Of a stretch of DNA of 64,000 bases, positions 9,341-19,835 are shown piece by piece. Made by a program: the position numbers and the translations under genes. Source of the DNA: Mucilaginibacter roseus (GTDB taxonomy: Bacteria; Bacteroidota; Bacteroidia; Sphingobacteriales; Sphingobacteriaceae); assembly GCF_021215455.1 (NCBI RefSeq), contig NZ_JAJPWV010000005.1, positions 186,001-250,000 of the forward strand, in the 5' to 3' direction. Below the pieces are notes generated by a model, which was not told the DNA's origin, ran no database searches, and saw nothing but the letters and a program-made list of their open reading frames with translations. Each line of letters begins with the position of its first letter. Position 1 is the stretch's first letter.

Positions 9341-11155
9341 ATGAATAACCTGAAAAGCCTTTACTTTTTGGTATCGGCACTGTTTGTGCACCATTGTGTA
9401 TTTGCGCAGCAGGCGCCATTGCCCACCCGTTGGACAAACATGGCTATGCAGGCCGAAATTCCATTCCAGGAATATCCGCGGCCACAATTACAACGTGAAG
9501 ATTGGATGTGCCTCAATGGCAAATGGGATTACGTTGGCGGCAAGGATGCACCTTTGGCGCTGCACCCTAAACAAATAGCATCCTTTGAAAATGTAAAGGA
9601 GCAAATAAAGGTACCCTATTGCCCCGAAGCTTACCTATCAGGCATAAACCGGAAACAAGAGATAAACATGTGGTACCGCCGCTCAGTTGAGATTCCGGCT
9701 ACGTGGAAAGGTAAACAGGTACTGATACATTTTGACGCGGTAGACCATGACGCGACTGTATTTGTAAACGGCAAAAAAGCAGGCGAACACTCAGGTGGGT
9801 ACGATGCATTTACGTTTGACATAACGGCCTTTCTGAAAAAAGGGCAAAACACCATTATAGTTGCAGCACATGACCCAAACGACGGCCGTACTCCATCAGG
9901 TAAAAACGGCCCGCGTGGCGATTATACTTTTACTTCAGGTATATGGCAAACCGTTTGGCTGGAGCCGGTTAACAAAACGCATATTTCCTCAATCAAGCTA
10001 ATTCCTGATTTGGCAGGTAAAAAGTTACGCGTATTGGTTAACAGTCAGGTTGGCAGTAAAGTAAAAGCAGTTGCACTTAACGGTAAAAAAGCAGTTAGCC
10101 AGGTTAATGGTACTACAGGCGCCTACTTTGATTTACCGATTGAAAACCCGCTTACCTGGTCGCCTGAAAAGCCTTTTCTTTATGATCTTGAACTTACGCT
10201 TTACAATGCTAACGGAACGGTTGCCGACGAGGTAAAAAGCTATTTCGGTATGCGCGATGTAAAACTGGCTAAGGTTAATGGCGCAGTAAGGCCATTGCTT
10301 AACAACAAGTTTGTAATGCAGGTAGGCCTGCTTGATCAAGGGTACTGGCCCGATGGCATACTGACCGCACCTACTGATGAAGCCCTTAAATTTGATGTTG
10401 AGTTTACTAAAAAGGCTGGCTTTAATCTGATACGCAAACACATGAAAACCGAACCGCAACGGTTTTATTATTGGGCTGACAAATTGGGGCTATTGGTTTG
10501 GCAGGATATGCCGGCCATTTGGTACCAACATGAAGATACTACGGTTACCCGCAAAACCTTCCGCAAGGAGTGGAAAGCAATCATCGATGATCACTTTAAC
10601 TCTCCGTCAATAATTACCTGGGTACCGTTTAACGAAAACTGGGGTGCGTTTGATGTAAAAAGTATTACTAACTGGACAAAACAGTATGATCCGTCGCGCC
10701 TGGTAAATGGCAACTCCGGCTTCAATAATAACCCGGGCTACCAAAAAGCTTACGGCGACCCGGGCAATGGCGATTTTGTTGACACCCATATTTATGTGGG
10801 CCCTTACGATGCATCGGTACCCGATGATAAACGGGCGGCATCATTAGGTGAATTCGGCGGCATAGGATTATTCACCCGCGGCCATATGTGGCCTGTTGAG
10901 AATAACGCGTACGATTATGCCGCTACTACCACAGCCCTAACCGACAGGTATGTGCTGCTGATGCAACAGGTAACGCAACTCATGAAATATAAAGGCCTCA
11001 GCGTAGCTATTTACACGCAAACTACTGATGTGGAGCATGAGGTAAATGGCATGCTTACTTATGATCGTGATGTGGAGAAGATGCAGGTTAACCGCGTTAA
11101 AGAAATTAATGAGGCTGTAATTACTGATGGCGATACATTGAACAAGAAGCAGTAA
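9341..11155 (+). CDS. GH2 glycoside hydrolase (beta-galactosidase / beta-glucuronidase type)
   Basis: The ATG at 9341 gives 604 residues with a signal peptide ending near VFAQ; a TTG 15 bases upstream is rejected. Domain order: GH2 sugar-binding jelly roll (about 35-220), immunoglobulin-like domain (about 220-320) and TIM barrel. The acid/base is Glu432 in PFNENWG and the likely nucleophile Glu504 in LGEFGG. It lacks the long C-terminal extensions of LacZ. It probably cleaves beta-linked galactose, glucuronate or a related sugar in the periplasm, working with other plant-glycan hydrolases here. Exact substrate not readable. Confidence 0.88.
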   Translation: MNNLKSLYFLVSALFVHHCVFAQQAPLPTRWTNMAMQAEIPFQEYPRPQLQREDWMCLNGKWDYVGGKDAPLALHPKQIASFENVKEQIKVPYCPEAYLSGINRKQEINMWYRRSVEIPATWKGKQVLIHFDAVDHDATVFVNGKKAGEHSGGYDAFTFDITAFLKKGQNTIIVAAHDPNDGRTPSGKNGPRGDYTFTSGIWQTVWLEPVNKTHISSIKLIPDLAGKKLRVLVNSQVGSKVKAVALNGKKAVSQVNGTTGAYFDLPIENPLTWSPEKPFLYDLELTLYNANGTVADEVKSYFGMRDVKLAKVNGAVRPLLNNKFVMQVGLLDQGYWPDGILTAPTDEALKFDVEFTKKAGFNLIRKHMKTEPQRFYYWADKLGLLVWQDMPAIWYQHEDTTVTRKTFRKEWKAIIDDHFNSPSIITWVPFNENWGAFDVKSITNWTKQYDPSRLVNGNSGFNNNPGYQKAYGDPGNGDFVDTHIYVGPYDASVPDDKRAASLGEFGGIGLFTRGHMWPVENNAYDYAATTTALTDRYVLLMQQVTQLMKYKGLSVAIYTQTTDVEHEVNGMLTYDRDVEKMQVNRVKEINEAVITDGDTLNKKQ

Positions 11156-11189
11156 TTCCAAAACACTTATTTTAGCCGAAAAATCGGCC

Positions 11190-11483
11190 ATGAAAACTCT
11201 GAATGAATTTAAAGCATCATTAAACAATACAGCGCCGGGCACGGCACTTTCGCCACAGCTAAAAAGCCTTTGGTTTGATGGCAAAGGCGACTGGCATAAA
11301 GCGCACGACCATGTAGACCATTTAACTGATCGCACGTCGGCTTGGGTACATGCTTATCTGCACCGCAAGGAAGGCGACATTTGGAATGCAGATTACTGGT
11401 ATAGCAAAGCTGGCAAAACCCGCCCCCACTTTTCGCTTAACGAAGAGTGGGAGCAGTTGGTAAATCACCTGATCAACCTATAA
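11190..11483 (+). CDS. Small conserved hypothetical protein rich in His/Asp/Trp
   Basis: This encodes 97 residues without a signal peptide or membrane segment. The region KAHDHVDHLTD followed by AYLHRKEGDIWNADYWY has dense His, Asp and Trp, which suggests a metal or small-ligand site. From memory, similar short proteins occur widely in proteobacteria and Bacteroidota without a known function. Its last six bases overlap the end of the convergent M28 peptidase gene. It follows the GH2 gene by 34 bases and could share its transcript. Confidence 0.75.
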   Translation: MKTLNEFKASLNNTAPGTALSPQLKSLWFDGKGDWHKAHDHVDHLTDRTSAWVHAYLHRKEGDIWNADYWYSKAGKTRPHFSLNEEWEQLVNHLINL

Positions 11484-13043
11484 ACCTTCAAACACGAAAA
11501 CTTCCTTTTTGATTGGTTTACGTGGCAATAGCTGTGCGCGCACACTTGTTTGGTAAACAAATGATGCTACTATAATAGCAGCCTGTTTCAAATCGTCCAT
11601 TTGGAGGTGATCGTAGTCATCCAGGTTGCTGTGGTGCGTGCGGGTTTCGTAATCCAGCGGGTCCTGTATAAACTGGAAGGCGGGAATACCAGCCCAATCA
11701 AACGAGACGTGGTCTGTTGAACCGGTGTTACTGTTGGTTACGGTTGTTGCACCCAAATCTGCAAAAGGCTTTAACCACCTGGAAAAAAGCGGTGCCACAG
11801 CTTCATTATTCTGCGTATATATGCCACGGATTTTACCCGTACCGTTATCCAGGTTAAAATAGGCGGATATTTTACTTTGTTCTTTGGTAGTTTTAAAAGT
11901 CTTTGGATCCATAAAGTGCTTTTTCACATAACCGTATGATCCGAAAAGCCCTTCCTCTTCACCATCCCATAAGGCAATCCTTATGGTGCGTTTTGGCTTT
12001 AGGCCGAGTGAATCAAGTAACCTCACCGCTTCCATCATCACTATGCATCCGGCCGCGTTATCGGTAGCGCCGGTGGCGGCCGTCCATGAGTCGAGGTGCC
12101 CGCCAAGCATCACCACTTCAGCTTTAAGTTTAGGATCGGTACCCGGTATTTCGGCCACAACATTATAACCTTTGGTGTCCGCTGTTGAAGTTTGTGTTTT
12201 AATATTAACGGCAATCTCAACCTGCTGGCCCGATGCTACCATACGTTTAATGCGCTGTCCATCTTCTATAGCCATACTGAGTTGCGGTATACCTACACGG
12301 TCAGATGTACGGAAACCGGTATACGCCTGCACAAACACGGCGCCATCACTATTTGTACGGCTTGCAATGATGAGGCCTAAGGCACCGGCTTTCTCTATCA
12401 GCCCGTCAAGATTTTTGTATCTCGCCACACCTTTTATTTCCCGCTCTATGTCGGCCCGGCTTGCCATGTAATTATCCTTTAAATTAGCTAAAGCGGTATC
12501 GGCAAGTCGTTCAGCAGCCGGTTTAAATTTCGCTTCGCCTTTGTTTGCATTGCCGGTCAACAACACCCACTTGCCTTTCAAGTCGGCGGCGTGCTGTATC
12601 AGATAGCTGCTATCCTGGTACTGCTGCGGAGTAAGCAAACAAACTATTCCTTGTTGATTACCTTTAGTACCTGCCGACCAGGGGGTTGGATACGCCCTTA
12701 ATGGCGTAACATAAGGCACTCGCAAGGTGATGCTGAAATCTTCAATATCCCATTGCTTTCCAAAATTTCCCCATTCCTCTAACCCGGCGTTTGCCAAGCC
12801 CCAGCTTTTTAGTTTACTTACAGCCCAGTTGGCAGCGCGCTTATAACCTTTGGAGCCAGCCAGTCGTGATCCGGATACATCAGTTAAATAATGGGCAATT
12901 TGTGGTATTTGCGAGCTGTTGAGTTCCGCGTTCCTGATCTTGTTGAAAATGGCTGTGTCGGGCTCATCCTGCGCGAAAGCCGTTACACCGGTAATCGTGA
13001 TACAAAACAAAACCGGCAAAGCGCGGGTAAATATTGGTTTCAT
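11478..13043 (-). CDS. Secreted M28 family zinc aminopeptidase/carboxypeptidase with PA domain
   Basis: The 521-residue precursor has a signal peptide ending near TAFAQ (residue 25). A protease-associated (PA) domain at about 125-260 interrupts the N-terminal part. The M28 catalytic domain then shows the two-zinc ligands His316-x-Asp318 (GGHLDSW), Asp328 (GATDNAAG), the Glu362-Glu363 pair (WDGEEEG) and a later His in THHSNLDDYDH. The architecture is that of carboxypeptidase Q-like enzymes that trim peptides outside the cytoplasm. It appears to be transcribed alone. Confidence 0.92.
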   Translation of the reverse strand: MKPIFTRALPVLFCITITGVTAFAQDEPDTAIFNKIRNAELNSSQIPQIAHYLTDVSGSRLAGSKGYKRAANWAVSKLKSWGLANAGLEEWGNFGKQWDIEDFSITLRVPYVTPLRAYPTPWSAGTKGNQQGIVCLLTPQQYQDSSYLIQHAADLKGKWVLLTGNANKGEAKFKPAAERLADTALANLKDNYMASRADIEREIKGVARYKNLDGLIEKAGALGLIIASRTNSDGAVFVQAYTGFRTSDRVGIPQLSMAIEDGQRIKRMVASGQQVEIAVNIKTQTSTADTKGYNVVAEIPGTDPKLKAEVVMLGGHLDSWTAATGATDNAAGCIVMMEAVRLLDSLGLKPKRTIRIALWDGEEEGLFGSYGYVKKHFMDPKTFKTTKEQSKISAYFNLDNGTGKIRGIYTQNNEAVAPLFSRWLKPFADLGATTVTNSNTGSTDHVSFDWAGIPAFQFIQDPLDYETRTHHSNLDDYDHLQMDDLKQAAIIVASFVYQTSVRAQLLPRKPIKKEVFVFEGL

Positions 13044-13288
13044 GGTTTTAAGGATTTTATGCTAAATATAATAAACATACATATTTGTAAAATACTAATT
13101 ATCAACACCAATAAACATATTTATAATAGCACATACATAAAAACCTTGAACGCGTGAAAGCAAGTCGTCTAAAAACATGCCTTACGTAAATCTGTGCTAT
13201 TTTTACATACAAAAGGATTATTTATGCTTCCGTTAATTCCTCAATTTTGAATTGTTGAATCAAATAAGTCAACTTAAAATATAAGACC

Positions 13289-14113
13289 ATGTCAAAAACA
13301 ATTTTAATAACAGGCGCCTCAAGAGGTTTTGGTAAACTTTGGGCAGAAGCCTTTTTAGAACGCGGCGATAAAGTAGCCGCCACAGCCCGTAACCTATCAG
13401 CATTAGATGACCTGGTAGAAAAATATGGCGAAAACATACTTCCTGTTCAGTTAGATGTAACCAACCGCACCGCTGTTAACGATGCAGTTACGCAGGTAAC
13501 CGAACATTTTGGAGGCATTGATATACTGATAAACAACGCCGGTTACGGCCTTTTCGGCACCGTTGAAGAAACAACTGAAGAGCAGGCCAGGGCACAAATG
13601 GAAACCAACTTTTTTGGTTTACTTTGGGTAACGCAGGCGGTGTTGCCGGTTATGCGTAAACAAAAAAGCGGACACGTGATCCAGGTATCGAGCTTCCTGG
13701 GGATAGCTACCCTGCCGATGCTGGGCTTGTACAATGCCTCTAAATTCGCGGTTGAAGGATTGAGCGAAACTATTGCCAGCGAGGTAGCGCACCTGGGTAT
13801 TAAGTTTACATTGATTGAGCCTAATGGCTACGCCACTGAATGGGCCGGTAACTCTGCAACACAAACCACTGCCGATATTGAAGACTATAACTCTGTACGC
13901 GAGGCATTTGCCAAAGGCGGCGATAACCCTGACGCATGGGGTAAACCTGAAGCTACGGTAGACGCCATACTTAAAGTAGTAGATAACCCTAACACGCCAT
14001 TAAGGTTATTATTAGGCAAGATAGCTTACCATGGCGTTGAACAACTGTATAACAAAAGGCTTGCTGAAATAAAAGAATGGAAAGATGTAAGCATAGAGGC
14101 ACATGGCCACTAA
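13289..14113 (+). CDS. SDR family NAD(P)-dependent oxidoreductase
   Basis: This classical short-chain dehydrogenase (274 residues) has the cofactor motif TGASRGFG near residue 8, NNAGYG, and the catalytic YNASK with an upstream Ser (VSSFLG). A basic residue after the glycine motif and in TARN suggests an NADP preference. It is cytoplasmic. It lies 37 bases upstream of an AraC regulator on the same strand, an arrangement often seen where the regulator controls its own SDR. Substrate unknown. Confidence 0.9.
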   Translation: MSKTILITGASRGFGKLWAEAFLERGDKVAATARNLSALDDLVEKYGENILPVQLDVTNRTAVNDAVTQVTEHFGGIDILINNAGYGLFGTVEETTEEQARAQMETNFFGLLWVTQAVLPVMRKQKSGHVIQVSSFLGIATLPMLGLYNASKFAVEGLSETIASEVAHLGIKFTLIEPNGYATEWAGNSATQTTADIEDYNSVREAFAKGGDNPDAWGKPEATVDAILKVVDNPNTPLRLLLGKIAYHGVEQLYNKRLAEIKEWKDVSIEAHGH

Positions 14114-14150
14114 TAATTGGTAACTTTAATTACTATACCATTAACTTACA

Positions 14151-15041
14151 ATGAAACATTACAGCACACTGGCAGAACTCCATAAAGCAAACGGCTGGGC
14201 ACCGCCTGAGCACCCAATGATTAGCGTGTTAGGCTGCCAGGGTGGTTGCCCGCTGGGCGACCGCGAGTTTACCAGTGATTGCTACATGATCGGCTTTAAA
14301 AAGCTTAAATCAGGTGTGATTCTTTACGGCCGTACCGAGTACGATCACTCCAACGGATCAATGATGTTTGCCAAGCCAAGGCAGATCATCGAGATGAAAA
14401 ACCTGGAGTTTGAGGAAAGGGGCTTTATGCTGCTTATTCATGAAGATTACCTGAACGGGCACGAACTGCATAAGGCCATGCCAAAGTATGGTTATTTTGA
14501 TTATGAAGTTAATGAAGCCCTGCACCTTTCTCCGCGTGAAGAATCAATGATGTGGGAGCTGTATGACAAGATCAGGCTGGAATATGAAAACAACCCCGAT
14601 GAATATAGCCGGGAAATCATACTCGGGCATGTAGCTTCAATGCTCATGTACGCCCAGCGTTATTACAAACGCCAGTTTGTTAACCGCACCGAGGTTTCAG
14701 GCAAAACAGCAACGCGTTTCCACGAGGTGCTGCAGGATTACTATCGTAAAGGCTTGCTACAAACACAAGGCTTGCCATCAGTAAACCAAATAGCGGATAG
14801 CCTGCACGTGTCATCAAGGTATTTGAGCGATCTGCTGAAACAGGAAACGGGTAAAACAGCTATGGATCTGATACACATCTCGCTTATCGGTGAAGCTAAA
14901 AACCTGTTACGCCAGGGGCAACAAGGCGTGGCTGAGATAGCTTACCAGCTCGGCTTTGAAAATAGTTCTTACTTCACCCGACTATTTAAAAAACAAACGG
15001 GTATGAAACCGCTGGAGTTTAAACGGCTGCATTTAAATTAG
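14151..15041 (+). CDS. AraC family transcriptional regulator
   Basis: The 296-residue protein has an N-terminal ligand-sensing region (about 1-180) and a C-terminal double helix-turn-helix (about 195-294) with the typical ending AYQLGFENSSYFTRLFKKQTG followed by KPLEFKRLH. It begins 37 bases after the SDR gene and probably shares its transcript. A strong terminator follows. The effector cannot be inferred. Confidence 0.92.
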   Translation: MKHYSTLAELHKANGWAPPEHPMISVLGCQGGCPLGDREFTSDCYMIGFKKLKSGVILYGRTEYDHSNGSMMFAKPRQIIEMKNLEFEERGFMLLIHEDYLNGHELHKAMPKYGYFDYEVNEALHLSPREESMMWELYDKIRLEYENNPDEYSREIILGHVASMLMYAQRYYKRQFVNRTEVSGKTATRFHEVLQDYYRKGLLQTQGLPSVNQIADSLHVSSRYLSDLLKQETGKTAMDLIHISLIGEAKNLLRQGQQGVAEIAYQLGFENSSYFTRLFKKQTGMKPLEFKRLHLN

Positions 15042-15060
15042 ATTTAAATGCATTAAATAA

Positions 15061-15092
15061 CAAAAGCCCGATCTTAACCGATCGGGCTTTTG
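15061..15092. terminator. Bidirectional terminator between AraC and SusD genes
   Basis: A perfect 13-bp stem (CAAAAGCCCGATC at 15061-15073 pairing with 15080-15092) has a six-base loop and T-rich ends on both strands. It separates the convergent AraC (+) and SusD (-) genes. Confidence 0.9.
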
Positions 15093-15109
15093 TTATTGGT
15101 TTAGGTTTG

Positions 15110-16837
15110 TTAATATCCGGGGTTTTGTTTCATCTGCGGGTTAACGTTCAGCACCTGCTGCCCTATCGGGAAGATCATGGTATGATCATCGCCATCTGGC
15201 TTTTTATCCCACCATGTACCGGTGTTGAAAACACCCCAGCGTATCAGGTCGGTACGGCGGCGGTTCTCGCCCAAAAATTCCCTTCCCCATTCGTCCAGCA
15301 TTTCCTGATCGGTTAGCTTACTTCCGTCAAGTGTATACAAGCTCGGTGAGTTGTCAGGGAAATTACGCTTCCTCACCTGGTTAAGCTGTAATGCTGCCCC
15401 GGCTTTATCGCCCTTACGGTACAGGCATTCGGCTAACGAATAATAAATTTCTGACAAACGCACTTCTGCATAGGCCGATGTGATACGATTCGGATCAGGC
15501 GTTGGGTACATCGGGTATTTCACCATAAAAATACCTGAGTTATGGTCGGCATGGTTCATGTTCGACTCTTTGTCGGCGATCTTGGTGCCGGGTTTTGCCC
15601 CCAAAAACATGCCCACCTGATCGCGTATGTAAAGGGCGTATGGCCCTTTATTACCCCTTACAGTATCAGCAACCGGGTTACCATTAACTGTACGGGTAAA
15701 CGGAAGATAGCCATACAGGAACATACCTTCGCGCTTACTGTCTCCCAAATTTTTATATTTTTTCAATCTCACATCATCCGCGTACCTTTGGAATTTAATG
15801 AATGGTTTTCCCAGTTGATGGGTGTACTCAACGCTGTCAACATCGCGCCCGGGCTGCAGTGCAAACCGCGGGTTAGCCTGCCCAAAATCGGTAAAGCCAA
15901 AATATAACGACGCATCGTAGGTTACCCCCCACCAAAACATGCCGCCATCATACTGCCAATGTGTACGGGCCAAGGTGCCCGGGAAGCCGTATATTACTTC
16001 TGAATTAAGTGAAGTGTTGGTATAATCGAAAGGTGCATCCCAGCGGGTATCTAACTGGTAGCTGCCATACTTGCCTGAGATAATATCCCTGCAAACGGCT
16101 TCGCACTCGGCAAATTTATCAACGCCAATATATACCTTGGCATTCAGGTAAAGCCTTACCAGTAATGACGCTGCACCGGCTTTTGTCCACCGGCCAATTC
16201 CTTTTGCGCCCAATTGGTCGCGGGTTGGCAAGCCAGGTATAGCCTCAAGCAGTTCTTTCTCAATAAAATTAAAAGTCTCCTGCGGCGTTGACTGCGAGAG
16301 GCCTTGCGTTCCGCTTTTCACATCGGTAACTATGGGTATGTTGCGGTAAAAATCAAACGCCCGCAGGTTAAACCATGCGCGCAAGGTGCGTAGTTCTGAT
16401 TTAAAGTCAGCTAATTCCTCAGCCGTAATACTCAACTTACCCGGATCAGTTATCCCTTCCATATCCTGCAATGAATTGGTAGAAAGTACCACACCCTGGA
16501 AAAGACTATTCCACACCCCGTTTGTAAATCCATCCTGCGGCGTCCAGGTATGGTAATGCATACGCTGGTAGTAGCCGCCATCCTGCCAGTCGCCCTGTCG
16601 GTTATAGGTTCCTATTTCATCCGTGCTATTTTCAATTACTGCATAGTAATCATTACCCTGAATGCTCCAGTAGCCATGCTCAAACGGCCTTAAAAAGTCT
16701 CTGATAACGTCATCTCTACGCGTCAGGAAACCGTCAGCATCCACGCGGTCATATACAGTTTCATCAAGCTTGGTACAACCATTGGTGATGGTTGCCCCGA
16801 GCAATATGCCGGTTATATATAGTTTATAATTTTTCAT
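15110..16837 (-). CDS. SusD/RagB family outer-membrane glycan-binding lipoprotein
   Basis: This 575-residue lipoprotein has signal and lipobox ending in NGC (Cys21), the SusD-like helical core, and the typical C-terminal region (VRKRNFPD, then ENRRRTDLIRWG and a PGY ending). SusD proteins sit on top of the SusC channel and capture oligosaccharides at the cell surface. It starts 10 bases after the SusC stop and is clearly co-transcribed. No hydrolase gene follows, so the substrate cannot be read from neighbours. Confidence 0.95.
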   Translation of the reverse strand: MKNYKLYITGILLGATITNGCTKLDETVYDRVDADGFLTRRDDVIRDFLRPFEHGYWSIQGNDYYAVIENSTDEIGTYNRQGDWQDGGYYQRMHYHTWTPQDGFTNGVWNSLFQGVVLSTNSLQDMEGITDPGKLSITAEELADFKSELRTLRAWFNLRAFDFYRNIPIVTDVKSGTQGLSQSTPQETFNFIEKELLEAIPGLPTRDQLGAKGIGRWTKAGAASLLVRLYLNAKVYIGVDKFAECEAVCRDIISGKYGSYQLDTRWDAPFDYTNTSLNSEVIYGFPGTLARTHWQYDGGMFWWGVTYDASLYFGFTDFGQANPRFALQPGRDVDSVEYTHQLGKPFIKFQRYADDVRLKKYKNLGDSKREGMFLYGYLPFTRTVNGNPVADTVRGNKGPYALYIRDQVGMFLGAKPGTKIADKESNMNHADHNSGIFMVKYPMYPTPDPNRITSAYAEVRLSEIYYSLAECLYRKGDKAGAALQLNQVRKRNFPDNSPSLYTLDGSKLTDQEMLDEWGREFLGENRRRTDLIRWGVFNTGTWWDKKPDGDDHTMIFPIGQQVLNVNPQMKQNPGY

Positions 16838-16847
16838 GTTGTCAAGA

Positions 16848-19835
16848 TTAAAAAGTAGCCTGTAAGCCCAATATTACCTGTAATGTTGATGGATAATAAT
16901 TAAGCGATGTATTTACCCCCGGGGTAAGTCCGTTGATCTGTACCAGGTCCGGATCACCGCCTGTGTAGCCGGTAAACGTTTTGAGGTTGCGCCCGGCCGC
17001 ATAAAACCTTACTGATTTCAGGTATTTGGTTTTAAGGGGCTGTGTGTACCCCATTGATACGTTGTCTATCTTAACGAACGAACCCGATTCAAGGAAATAG
17101 TCGGCAGTTCTGTACTGCGTTGTCGGACTTGTTAACTTAGAATACTTGCTGCTTGGGTCATAGGCCGATTTCAACACATTGGCATCGGTTTGGCTGGCTG
17201 CGGTACCCAGATAGAATGCCGGCGTATTAAAAATTTTATAACCAAAGGCGCCGCGTAAAAACACATTCAAATCAAAGCGCTTGTAACGCACGCCGTGATT
17301 CATTGAAGCGGTTAATTTAGGCAAGCCGTTACCTACATATTGTTTATCATCTTCAGAAGCCTGGTTAGCCGGGATGACGGAGCCATCCTTTTTATAAACA
17401 AGCAACGCACCCTGGTCATTAACACCGGCCGATTTCAACATATAGAATTCGCCTATAGTACGGCCTTCCTCTAACCGTTGAATAGTGCCCGGCGAGCCCG
17501 GAGCCGGTAAACCGGCCACATCCTGAAAAGTTCCACCCTGATACAGGTTGTTAGAGAATGATATAAATTTATTTCGGTTGTAAGCAATTGCCAGTGTAGC
17601 GTTATAGCTGAAATCCTTTTGTTTAATAACTGCGCCGTTCAGCGTTGCTTCTATACCATAATTTTTCATGGTGCCAACGTTAGCAAAGGTTTGCGTTTGC
17701 GAATTTGGCGGCAGTGGTACATTGTAGCTACCCAACAGGTCAACGTTCCTGCGTATGTAATAGTCAACCGAGCCACTTAACCTATCTTGCAGTATGGAAA
17801 AATCAATACCTGCGTTAAAGTTCATCGCTTTTTCCCACTTTAAGTCGCGATTAACGTTTTGAGAGGGGCCGTAAACCTGGTATTGCGTACCGTTAAAAGG
17901 GAAATAACCCGCGCCGCCGTATAAGATTAGTGAGATGTAATTACCGAAATCCTGGTTACCGGTTATACCGTAATCTGCACGTATCTTCAGTTCGTCAACC
18001 CATGGCAATGCGTCCTTAAAAAAGCCTTCCTCCGATATTCTCCAGGCACCGGATACCGCAGGGAAATTACCCCACTTGTTGTTAGCTCCAAATTTTGATG
18101 AACCTTCATGCCTTAAGCTTGCCGTAAGTATGTAACGATTATCAAAATCATAATTCACCCTGCCAAAGAACGCGATCAGCGTAGACCCGTTTTGAGTAGA
18201 GCCAACAGCCGATTGCCCTTGCCCCGCTGCGCCGCCGTTATATAAGCCCGAACCTAAATTGTTCCACAAAAACACATCGAACGGAAAATCATAATTCTGT
18301 GCGTAAAATTGCTTGTAATTGTATAGCGTGTACCCGTAACCACCCAAAGCTTTTAAATGATGTTTGTTAAAGTCGAGCGAATAATTACCTGTCCACTCCA
18401 CGTTCTTCTGATCATTCTCCTGCTGCTCCTGCGATGCAAAATTGGTTTGTGTTGTATTACCGTTATGAATGATAGTTGACAAAGTTGAGGGCCTGAAATT
18501 CATATTCCTTGCCGAGCGGCTAATCTGAGAAATAGTGACCATCGTACTCAAATTTTTAAGGATATTGAACTTTAACGAGCCGTTGATATCCATTTCTTTT
18601 ATATCCGCGTCAGATTTGATCATCTTACCATTCTCAACCGGATTGTTTGAAAAGAAACCGGTATTGATGTAATTGTATCTGCCGGTCGAGTCAAAAATCG
18701 GGTAGGTCGGGTTCAGCGTAAGGGCGTTGTTGAAGTTCCCTTGGTCTGAATTGCTCACGTTCATATAACGTGGCGCTACACTTAGCGTAGCAACAAATGT
18801 ATTATCTTCAGTAGCATGGCTGATGTTGATACGCGCACCATACTCTTTTTTGTGAGCACGAAGGTCAATACCATCCGCGTTACGGTAATCGGCCGATGCA
18901 AAATAGCTGGTGCGTGAACTACCACCCGACAACTGCACCGTATGCTTCTGGCTGAATGCCGGAGAGTTGGTTACCTCATCAAGCCAATTGGTACGGGCAC
19001 CGTAATCCTGGCCTTGATTACCTTTTACCCGCTTCTCCACAAATTCCTCAGGCGAAAGGTTTTCGAGACGATTGGTTACATAATCAAAGCTGGCATAACC
19101 ATCGTAAAACAAACGCGATTGCGAACTGCCTTTTTTTGTGGTGATAATAATTACACCGTTACCGCCACGCGTACCGTATATGGCTGCAGCAGCACCGCCT
19201 TTCAGCACATCAATGCTTTCAATATCATTTTGGTTGATGTTATCAATATTGCCCCCCGGCACACCGTTAATCACATACAACGGCCCAAGCCCGGCGCTGC
19301 GTGATGATGCACCCCGCAATTGGACATTTGGTGAGGAGTTAGGATCGCCGCTAGCAGTGTTAGTTATGGTTAAGCCAGCAACTTTGCCTTGTAATGACAT
19401 CAGTGGGTTATTAGCTGAAACCGGCAACAAATCCTTACCTGAAACATGCGTTATAGCGCTTGAAACTTCCTTTTTATCAAGCGTACCATAGCCAACGCTA
19501 ACTACCACCACTTCTTCAAGCGTACTGTTTGATTGTGAAAGCGTGGCGTTAATAGTTGTTGCCCCGGCCAGGTCAACCTTTTTTGACTGATAGCCAATAA
19601 AGCTAAAGGTGAGGCTTTTGGCCGTTTCGGGCACGTTCAGTTTGTAATTGCCCTCAACATCAGAGGTAGTACCTACCGTTGTACCGGTTGCTGAAATACT
19701 TACACCGGGCAATGGTGAGCCGGTGGTTGCATCGGTTACCTTTCCGCTAACTACCTTGTTTTGGGCAAAGGCGGACGAACCGACGATGAGCATCAAAAAG
19801 CAGACGCCCAGAAATCGTAAAAGTTTTCCTCGCAT
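16848..19835 (-). CDS. SusC/RagA family TonB-dependent outer-membrane transporter
   Basis: The 995-residue protein has a signal peptide (cleavage after SSAFAQ), a carboxypeptidase-regulatory-like domain (about 28-110), a plug domain (about 115-235) with the family signature YGTRGGNGVIIITTKKG, and a beta-barrel ending in an aromatic residue (LGLQATF). SusC members import glycans captured by SusD using TonB energy. There is no N-terminal STN signalling domain, so control by an anti-sigma factor is unlikely; the divergent DUF6377-type gene is the better regulator candidate. Confidence 0.96.
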   Translation of the reverse strand: MRGKLLRFLGVCFLMLIVGSSAFAQNKVVSGKVTDATTGSPLPGVSISATGTTVGTTSDVEGNYKLNVPETAKSLTFSFIGYQSKKVDLAGATTINATLSQSNSTLEEVVVVSVGYGTLDKKEVSSAITHVSGKDLLPVSANNPLMSLQGKVAGLTITNTASGDPNSSPNVQLRGASSRSAGLGPLYVINGVPGGNIDNINQNDIESIDVLKGGAAAAIYGTRGGNGVIIITTKKGSSQSRLFYDGYASFDYVTNRLENLSPEEFVEKRVKGNQGQDYGARTNWLDEVTNSPAFSQKHTVQLSGGSSRTSYFASADYRNADGIDLRAHKKEYGARINISHATEDNTFVATLSVAPRYMNVSNSDQGNFNNALTLNPTYPIFDSTGRYNYINTGFFSNNPVENGKMIKSDADIKEMDINGSLKFNILKNLSTMVTISQISRSARNMNFRPSTLSTIIHNGNTTQTNFASQEQQENDQKNVEWTGNYSLDFNKHHLKALGGYGYTLYNYKQFYAQNYDFPFDVFLWNNLGSGLYNGGAAGQGQSAVGSTQNGSTLIAFFGRVNYDFDNRYILTASLRHEGSSKFGANNKWGNFPAVSGAWRISEEGFFKDALPWVDELKIRADYGITGNQDFGNYISLILYGGAGYFPFNGTQYQVYGPSQNVNRDLKWEKAMNFNAGIDFSILQDRLSGSVDYYIRRNVDLLGSYNVPLPPNSQTQTFANVGTMKNYGIEATLNGAVIKQKDFSYNATLAIAYNRNKFISFSNNLYQGGTFQDVAGLPAPGSPGTIQRLEEGRTIGEFYMLKSAGVNDQGALLVYKKDGSVIPANQASEDDKQYVGNGLPKLTASMNHGVRYKRFDLNVFLRGAFGYKIFNTPAFYLGTAASQTDANVLKSAYDPSSKYSKLTSPTTQYRTADYFLESGSFVKIDNVSMGYTQPLKTKYLKSVRFYAAGRNLKTFTGYTGGDPDLVQINGLTPGVNTSLNYYPSTLQVILGLQATF

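Noticed and set aside
12172..12471. 99-codon plus-strand frame inside the M28 peptidase gene
   Set aside because: It is a reverse-strand shadow of a well-supported enzyme, without recognisable features.
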